A stretch of DNA of 64,000 nucleotides, taken from the NCBI GenBank assembly GCA_016946835.1, contig JACVTC010000142.1, positions 118,501-182,500 on the forward strand. Reading direction: 5' to 3'. The position numbers were made by a program, and so were the translations under genes. The notes beneath the pieces were generated by a model. It saw only the letters and a list, made by a program, of their open reading frames with translations. It was not told where the DNA came from and did not search any database. This stretch comes from Neocallimastix lanati (nom. inval.) (taxonomy: Eukaryota; Neocallimastigomycota; Neocallimastigomycetes; Neocallimastigales; Neocallimastigaceae). Below, piece after piece: positions 57,150-64,000 of the stretch. Position 1 is the stretch's first letter. Each line of letters begins with the position of its first letter.

Positions 57150-57530
57150 TTAGAAAGAACAATTTAAATTAAAGAAATAATAATTTATATGAAAAAAATA
57201 TTTAGATAAAAAATAATAATAATAATAATTTTTTTTTTTTCAATTAATGTCAAAGATATACAATATAGAACATACAGTTTTAAAATTCTCAGGTATATTA
57301 TCAAAACTTATTATTTTATTGATGTTATACTTTTTCAATTCATTAACACCAAGTTTACTAAATATATAATTCAAAATAATTTATATATATATTTTAATAA
57401 TAAATTTTATTTAAATTTAATTTTATAACTATAGATAACAATTAATAAATATTTATTAAAATTAACAATTCAATAGTAACCTTGATATAAATAAACCTTC
57501 AGATAATCTCATAAATTTAACACTACTCAT
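55747..57530 (-). CDS. Yvh1/DUSP12-like protein, six exons, 292 aa, phosphatase signature lost
   Basis: Exons: 57530-57481, 57357-57276, 57095-56860, 56720-56566, 56237-55962, 55826-55747. All introns are GT-AG and phases agree; the acceptor at 56238-56239 is chosen because it keeps the zinc site in frame. Residues 1-123 follow a dual-specificity phosphatase fold (LSEGLFISRS, YNINKIISF, AIVMSYFMKKANAKYDLVL). However, where the family has HCx5R the sequence is GLIVNFTTETITYC: His and Cys are replaced by N83 and F84, and the Gly and Arg are gone. Residues 124-174 are a charged linker. Residues 175-292 are the complete Yvh1 zinc-binding domain: C184-R-K-C187, H200EPGSGQASFSW, C253PKC256, C270SC272. 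In yeast Yvh1 this domain promotes 60S ribosome maturation (release of Mrt4) without phosphatase activity. The protein is therefore probably a ribosome-assembly factor and pseudophosphatase. Confidence 0.92.
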
Positions 57531-57822
57531 TGTTCAATAACTATTTTTAATATGAATATTATATAAAAAATATTAAATAAATATAATATTTGTTATTAAT
57601 TAATTATATTTTAAAATTTTATTATTATTAAAATTTTTTATATGAAAATATATATATGATTGGATTATATATAAATATATTATATATATATTTATATAAT
57701 ATATATATTTATATAATTATGTTATAACAAAAAAATATATACAAAATATATTTATTATTTAATTAAATAAAAATAATATTAACAAAAAAAAATATATATA
57801 TATAAAAAATATTTAAGGTCAT

Positions 57823-58053
57823 TTAATTATTTAAAAAAATATTATTTTTTACCAAATTATTATTATTTTTGTGATACAACATTTTCAGAATGTATTCTAA
57901 AACGTATTCTTCAATTACATTGTATTTAATTTTTAATTCAATATTAAAATTTATCAAATTAATTTGATTGGATAAACATAAATAATTCTAAATATCAAAA
58001 TCAACATAGAATTCTGTTCCATATATGAATCCCTCTTTTAAAATTATCGTCAT
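57823..58053 (-). pseudogene. Short frame with one internal stop, unknown
   Basis: From an ATG at 58053 the frame reads MTIILKEGFIYGTEFYVDFD, then a TAG, then NYLCLSNQINLINFN, ELKIKYNVIEEYVLEYILKM, ending at TAA. Composition before and after the stop is similar, so this may be a dead gene piece. It could equally be chance in AT-rich sequence. It lies between the divergent Yvh1-like and eS7 genes. Confidence 0.2.
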
Positions 58054-58595
58054 CCTTTGAACCTTTTGGTATGAATTTATTTTTTTTTAATAATGAATGT
58101 TTTTATAATGATTTAATGAATGACTTGATAATGTTTAATTATTTTTTAATGTTAATGAAAATTTGATGACTATTAAATTATGTTGTTGTATTTATTTATT
58201 AGTTAATTAAAAGAAGTATATTATTGTAATATATATGCAAATTAAACTATAAAATAATAAACAATTATTATGTATTAATTTTATATTAAACAATCCATCC
58301 ATCCATCGAAAGTATAAAGGCATAATATTTTTATCATATATTAATCAATATTAAATAATAGTATATGTCATGCAATATATATATATTATGTCAGCGAGTT
58401 AGGAAATATTCAGGATTATCAATATTACAAAATATATTTTATTTCATATGATAAAATATAAAATTGTTAAAATTACAAATAAATGAATAATATGATTAAA
58501 ATGATAATTGTGAATCTATGTAATAAAAAGTTGTAAATTTACTATTGTACTAAATGTAATGTAATTTAATAATATAAAATCGAATAGATTCTAAC
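58054..58595. other. Intergenic region upstream of eS7
   Basis: AT-rich, with (CCAT)n at 58294-58306. It should contain the eS7 promoter and part of the shared divergent flank of the Yvh1-like gene. No specific element can be named from the sequence alone. Confidence 0.6.
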
Positions 58596-59174
58596 ATGGC
58601 CGCCAGAAACAAGATCATTAAACCAGTTGGTCAAGAACCAGATAATCTTGAATTACAAATTGCTAAGTACCTCCTTGAAATGGAAAACAATGTCTCTGAA
58701 TTAAAGGCTGATCTTAGAGGTTTACAATTCACTGCTGCTAAGGAAGTCGAAGTTGGTCGTGGTAAGAAGGCTATTGTTATTTTCGTTCCAGTCCCACTTC
58801 TTAAGCAATTCCACAAGGTCCAAACTCGTATTGTCCGTGAATTAGAAAAGAAGTTCTCTGACCGTCATGTCTTACTTGTTGCTCAACGCAGAATCATGCA
58901 AAAGCCACACAAGAACAGTCGTGTTAAGCAAGCTCGTCCAAGATCCAGAACTCTTACTGCTGTTCACGAATCCTTATTAGATGATCTCGTCTTCCCAACT
59001 GAAATCGTTGGTAAGAGAACCAAGGTCAGAGTTGATGGTTCCCGTGTCATGAAGGTCTTCCTTGACCGTAAGGACTCAACCTCCTTAGAATACAAGCTTG
59101 ACACTTTCTCTGCTGTCTACAAGAGATTAACTGGTAAAGAAGTTAACTTTGAATTCCCAGTCAATCAAGAATAA
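58596..59174 (+). CDS. RPS7: 40S ribosomal protein eS7 (RPS7), 192 aa
   Basis: Full-length frame without introns. The start ATG lies in a strong context (CTAACATGGCC). Family hallmarks are present through the whole length: [127 protein letters not shown] and [15 protein letters not shown]. Length fits the family norm of about 190-194 aa. eS7 is a eukaryote-specific small-subunit protein needed for rRNA processing and 40S assembly. Codon use is strikingly C- and G-ended (GTC, TTC, AAG, CTC, CGT) against the AT-rich surroundings, as expected for a very highly expressed gene. The + direction is divergent from the Yvh1-like neighbour. Confidence 0.98.
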   Translation: MAARNKIIKPVGQEPDNLELQIAKYLLEMENNVSELKADLRGLQFTAAKEVEVGRGKKAIVIFVPVPLLKQFHKVQTRIVRELEKKFSDRHVLLVAQRRIMQKPHKNSRVKQARPRSRTLTAVHESLLDDLVFPTEIVGKRTKVRVDGSRVMKVFLDRKDSTSLEYKLDTFSAVYKRLTGKEVNFEFPVNQE

Positions 59175-59760
59175 ATTATTTAATCTTGTAAATATACTGC
59201 TACGAGAATTTAATACATCTAATAAAAACAAATTAAAAAAAAAAAAAAAATTTGTGTAAGATAATATATTTATTTGAGTATTAAAGTTGTAGAGAAAAAT
59301 TTCAATGAAGTTTTGTTTTTTGAGAGAGTATATGAATGAATGAAAATATAATTTTAATAAGGTATATATAATTGAAAATATAAAAATATGAATCAAAAGT
59401 ATATATATATATTTTTTTTTATGTAGAAAGATATTGGAATTATAAAGTTGAGATATATAACCAAATAATTAAATAATGATATTTAAATTAAGAGAAATAA
59501 AGTGAAAAAAAGAGGAACATTCAAATTTTAAAAATATAGTAAAATTATAAATTAATAATCATAATTAAAATTTTTTAAAAAAGAAAAAAAGATAAATGGA
59601 AATGTTGAAATTTGGGTTTATAAAAATTTTTAATTATATAGAGAAATTAAGTATATAAAAGGAGGAAATTTAATTATTAGTTATCTCATAGGTAAAGGTT
59701 TAGTATTTCTTTGTAAAGTAAATTATAAGTAATTAATATTTATGTTTTTATTTTTATTTT

Positions 59761-59794
<34 letters not shown>

Positions 59795-59940
59795 TTTGTT
59801 TGTTTGTTTTATTTTTTTTTTTTAAAGCTAATATAAAATAAAAATTTCAAGAAAAAAAGAAATTATCCAATTTTATAAAAAAAAAGGAAATAAAAAATTG
59901 AAATATAAAAATAAAAATTTTTACGAATTATTCATGATTA
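59175..59940. other. AT-rich spacer downstream of eS7
   Basis: 3' flank of eS7 with a T33-type run (59764-59793) and GTTTGTTTG. No gene was seen before LINE sequence starts near 59945. Confidence 0.7.
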
Positions 59941-59944
59941 TATA

Positions 59945-60842
59945 ACTTCTCTTTTATAGTGGAAGAGATCCAGAGATTATTGATATAGATTATTTAAAAG
60001 GTATGGGAAGTTTTTGTTTTTTTTTTTTAAGAACCAAAGAAATTTGTAAAAGAAGAAAATCTTATGGTAAATTCGCATATGTAGCTTTTCTTGACCTGAA
60101 AAAAGCCTACGACTCTGTTCCCATTTTCAACATTCTTAGTAAAATCTTTCACCTTGGTATCCGTGACAAATGTTTTGATTTCATTTCTAATCTCTATTTT
60201 CTCTATTTTACTTCTAAAGCTAGAGCTCGTTACCTTTGACATGTTATCAAATGAGTTTTCTATTCGTCATGGTGCTAGACAAGGTTGCCCGTTATCACCA
60301 ATTTTTGTTTAATTTCTTCATTAATGATTTTTTTTTTTTTTTTTTTAAACAATTGTGATAAATATGGTATTAGTATTGGTAATAAAAAAAAAAAAAAAAA
60401 AAAATGTTGTTAGTGGTATTTTTGCTGATGATATTATTCGCATAGCGTCTAGTGAAAGAAAAATGAAAAACTCTACTTCATTATTTTTTTTTTTTGTTGA
60501 GTTAATAAAAAAATAAAATTTTTTTTTTTTTTTTTGGTATCAATAAATGTGCTTACAATGCTTATTAAATCCTTAAATTTTGTTTCATATCCTTGGTTAT
60601 AAAGAACCTACCTACATTTTCACTTTGGTATGTATTCTATCCCTTAAAGAATCGGTGTATAATATTTATTTAGGTGTCCCCTTCAGTAATGATTTTTTCC
60701 TTGAACCTATTATCACTTATATGAATACTAAAGTTAGAAAAATCCTTATTTTTTATTTCTCTAGTTTTTTATCCAATAATAAAGTTCCATTCACTTTTTA
60801 AAAGATTCTATTATTTAATCATATATTATTAGCAAAGTATTA

Positions 60843-60875
<33 letters not shown>

Positions 60876-61800
60876 GCTCCATTCTTAGATTCAAACAAAA
60901 ACAATTCTAAGAATGTGTACAATCTTTAATTAACACCGCATTGTTGTATTGTATTGATTCTGACTACATTGAAAAGAAGAAAAAATGAAAAAGAAAAAAA
61001 AAAAAAAAAAAAATTATATCAAAAGGAACTAAACGGTTAGTGTTTATACTTTATCACATGATCTTCAAATATTTTCAATTGCTAGCTTTTGTGCTTCTTT
61101 TCAAATAAAATTTCTTTTTGAAAACGGAGAATTTCTAAATGTATTATTAAAGATCTCATAAACTATATTCCATATCCCTTTCATGCCACGTTGTTCTTGG
61201 TCGAAAAAATCACTGGTGCTCTACAAGAAAATTAAGAAAAAGAATATCACTAAATTCAAAAAATGTTATTGAATCCATATTGGTCTGATGTTTGGTAAAT
61301 TCCAAGGAATGAAAGGTACGAATTACGATAACTTCAAATTTATAAATACTAGAAATTTATTCAAGCTCAGCCTTGAATACTCTTATTTTTAAGTTTAGGT
61401 TTTAACTGAATCTTAAGATTAAGAGCTGGTTACAAATATAAATATCACTATTAGCAGTTCTCTTGAGTTACTTTTTAAGAGGTTTAGCAAAAAAAAAAAA
61501 AAAAAAAAAACACTTTCATTACCAAGAGTGCCGACGTCGTACCGATATGGCAAAGGAATAGTGCAGTTAGAAGTCCTGTTAATTCTCATCAATACACATT
61601 AACTAACAATACAATTCCGAACACAGAACTGATAGTATGTCATTCAAATGTGATGATCTTTCTTGTGGTTCAAGAGAGAGTTTAGTGGATACCACACTAT
61701 CTATTTTAAAGATGCTATTTCTTTTATTTTATTATTTTAGATTTAACTGGTAATCATATTGCTACACATAGAATAAGAAATCTAGAAGGTGAGGGTTCCT
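59945..61800 (+). mobile_element. LINE reverse-transcriptase remnant plus 3' region, copy C
   Basis: RT blocks are readable in order on +: EICKRRKSYGKFAYVAFLDL then KKAYDSVP (60045-60119), the LGIRDKCFDFISNLYF block, FSIRHGARQGCPLSPIF (60255-60308), the catalytic GIFADDI (60416-60435), and GVPFSNDF near 60673 with NTKVRKILIF. After a decayed stretch, 61227-61445 matches copy B 52100-52310 almost base for base, and 61446-61780 matches 52722-53030. The copy-B interval with the zf-RVT site is absent. Runs of 15-23 A or T interrupt the frame repeatedly. It cannot encode a working protein. Confidence 0.85.
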
Positions 61801-61818
61801 TGTCTCCTTGTCTATGAA

Positions 61819-61853
<35 letters not shown>

Positions 61854-62399
61854 ATTTATATCATACACACACTTTATTTATTTTTTCATTTAATAATTAC
61901 ATGAATATTTTTAATTTAAATAAAAACACAGTATTAAATAAGTAATCTTCAAAATAGAGATTAAAGTTTGTAATAATTATGACTTTAAAAAAAAAAAAAA
62001 AAAAAAAAACGAATTATTTAAATATACCTATAGAAAGTAATTAATCATTTCAAAGGTGAAAGTCAACAGGTAGAAAAAAAATTTTTTTTTTTTATTTTAA
62101 AAATTCTTTAAAATTTCAATTGTATTTTATTTTATTTTTTTTTACTTTTTTACTTTTTCTTTTACTTTTGGTTTCATTGTAAAATTTTGTTAATTTTTTT
62201 TTTCTAATTTTAGTTTCATTATATAATTTTGTTATTTTTTTTTTTAATTTTAGTTTTATTGTATAATTTTGTTAATTTTATTTTTATTTTTATTTCTTTT
62301 TTGTTTTTTTTTTTACTTTTTTACTTTTTCTTTTACTTTCAGTTCATTATAAAATTTTGTTATTTTTAATTTTTTTTTATCTTTTAAAACAAGAATTAC

Positions 62400-63030
62400 C
62401 TAAAGCGAATGGCTACTACTTTACCTTACCTAGGTGTACCGTTTTTCGAATAATTTAGAATTAATATCTATCATTTACTTTACATCCCTTGACTATGATA
62501 ACATAACATTCCTTCTCTTCCTTTTTCGGTGAAAGATACGATTACTCGAGTAAAGTTGTTTTTTTAAAAAAAAAAAAAAGGAAAAGGAAAAGGAAAAATT
62601 ACAATCGTATTATCTCTATTTTACTCCGAGAGATAATCACGTTGTAGATAGACGTCATTCATGGAGATAAAGAAAGTACAGATTTTAGCAAGCAAATTAA
62701 ATCATCAAAAAAAAAAAAAAAAAAAAAAATCAATTGTAAACTCTTTTATTTGGAATAGAGATATAGAGATAGGATAGGAAAATCGATCAAGGCTAAGGCT
62801 TTTAAGAAAAAAAAAAAAAAAAAAAAAAAATTTGAAAAAACTAGAGCTAGAGTACTAAGTAAAAACTCAACTTTAAGGTATCCTGAAATATAGTCATTGG
62901 TTTCTGATGGGTATAAACTTTGTGCTAGATTCGAATAAAAATTTCGATGTCCATGTTGCCAAAGCCGCCAAATACGGTTGAAGGCAAACTGCCCGAAACG
63001 CTGTCCTTATGGTTATATAGAGAAATTAAG
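62400..63030 (+). mobile_element. Probable further LINE fragment, copy D
   Basis: LPYLGVPFFE is readable near 62421-62450, the same YLGVPF-type block seen in copy C. Further on, RARVLSKNSTLRYPEI, LVSDGYKLCARFE, FRCPCCQ and ANCPKRCPYG (62845-63012) resemble the stretch before and within the zf-RVT site of LINE proteins. Stops and A-runs break it. Composition is richer in G and C than the flanks. Confidence 0.5.
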
Positions 63031-63209
63031 TAATTCCTCGATTGGAGTATTGGTTTTCTAAATACTATCTTTTTCCGTGAATTTCGAATGAAATATTTTT
63101 ATGGATAATTGAAATTCTTTATGAAAAAAAAAAAAATTTTTTTTTTTTTTAATAATTACCAAATATTGTCCAATATCAAATAGTAATGTAAATACTATTT
63201 AACATAGAT

Positions 63210-63344
63210 ATGAATAATATAGAATCAGGTACTGATTCTGATAGTAGTAACGAAGAGTATAATATTAATAATAATAATAACAATAGAAATAATATTATTA
63301 GTAATAGAAATATTAGTGACAATGAAAATAATAGTATCGGTTAA
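63210..63344 (+). CDS. Short Ser/Asn/Glu-rich frame, possible first exon of a gene running off the window
   Basis: ATG at 63210 gives 44 codons: MNNIESGTDSDSSNEEYNIN, then Asn/Ile/Ser-rich, ending SIG before TAA. The acidic-Ser and Asn-rich composition resembles disordered termini of host proteins. A GTTAAC just before the stop could be a weak donor site. It may equally be chance; no homologue is recognised. Confidence 0.2.
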   Translation: MNNIESGTDSDSSNEEYNINNNNNNRNNIISNRNISDNENNSIG

Positions 63345-63954
63345 CTAATAAAGTAGAGTAGTAAATAGGTCAATTGGTGAAAAATTGTGTTATTACTAGT
63401 AATTTTCTGAATAAAAAAAATAAATAAATAAATAAAGATCAAAATTTGCAATAATTGAGGCAACAAAAAAAAAAAAAAAAAAGAAAGAAAAAAAAAAAAA
63501 AAATACAATTTTATGTTATTTATATTATTTTAATGGTAAAAGTATATTATGACCTCAAAATAAAAAAAAAAAAGTCTTTGTTGAATTAACTTGTTAATAC
63601 AATCTATCTCAAATCTATTTAAGAGAGGTTGTAGTTGTAATATTCAATGTTAAAAGTCATTACTTTTAACATTTAATGTAAATTACTTTTATATTAATAA
63701 TTAATAAAGACATTTATATCAATATAAAAATATATATGGAAAAGAATCTTTTTTTCTTATTTTAAAAGGTTCTAAGATCGAATGATCCATAAATTATCAA
63801 TTCATCAAATTAACTAATACATATAAATTTTTTTGTTTTTGTTTTTGTTTTTTTGAATAATATAAATAATAAAGTTATAATAATAATAATAATTATAATA
63901 ATAATAATAATAATTAAAATAACCACAAAAATCAACTTCAAAATCAAATATATA

Positions 63955-63993
<39 letters not shown>

Positions 63994-64000
63994 TCACATT
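63345..64000. other. AT-rich terminal spacer
   Basis: A-runs, (AATA)n near 63418-63437, (TAA)n near 63877-63914, and a 32-base A-run at 63957-63989. No gene was seen. Confidence 0.7.

Overview
The window looks like nuclear DNA of a fungus with an extremely AT-rich genome. An anaerobic gut fungus (Neocallimastigomycota, for example Piromyces, Neocallimastix or Anaeromyces) is the best guess. The reasons are AT-saturated spacers full of A/T homopolymers and (TAA)n, (TTTA)n and (AT)n tracts, many short GT-AG introns, Asn/Ser/Gln-rich low-complexity protein segments, and decayed Ty1/copia and fungal-type LINE elements. The taxonomic call is inference; no marker in the window proves it.

Layout. 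1-1.06 kb: a decayed Ty1/copia integrase on +. 1.6-2.2 kb: a diverged tandem array. 3.5-5.6 kb (-): a 704-aa zinc-finger protein with a Q/N-rich body. 5.6-17.8 kb: a gene-poor AT desert. 17.85-21.9 kb (-): a more complete but broken Ty1/copia element (gag, protease, integrase, reverse transcriptase up to YVDD) with a 33-bp minisatellite inside gag and a large inverted repeat, probably LTR-derived, upstream. 24.3-31.9 kb (-): a 16-exon gene reconstructed here as a 1,216-aa WDR48/UAF1 homologue whose introns hold very long microsatellites. 31.9-41.5 kb: another AT desert. 41.5-50.0 kb (+): an intronless 2,824-aa protein built from 22 copies of a basic amphipathic module alternating with acidic Val/Glu/Thr/Pro linkers. 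51-53.3 kb: an island of higher GC with a B-box-like palindrome, an intron-like segment and two LINE 3' ends. 55.7-57.5 kb (-): a six-exon Yvh1/DUSP12 homologue with an intact zinc-binding domain but no phosphatase signature. 58.6-59.2 kb (+): ribosomal protein eS7. 59.9-63.0 kb: further LINE remains (reverse transcriptase and 3' region).

How the genes relate. There is no operon logic. Yvh1 and eS7 are divergently arranged neighbours and both belong to ribosome production, which may be chance. WDR48 activates deubiquitinases. The giant repeat protein is the strongest candidate for something undescribed. The catalytically dead Yvh1 is the clearest functional surprise.
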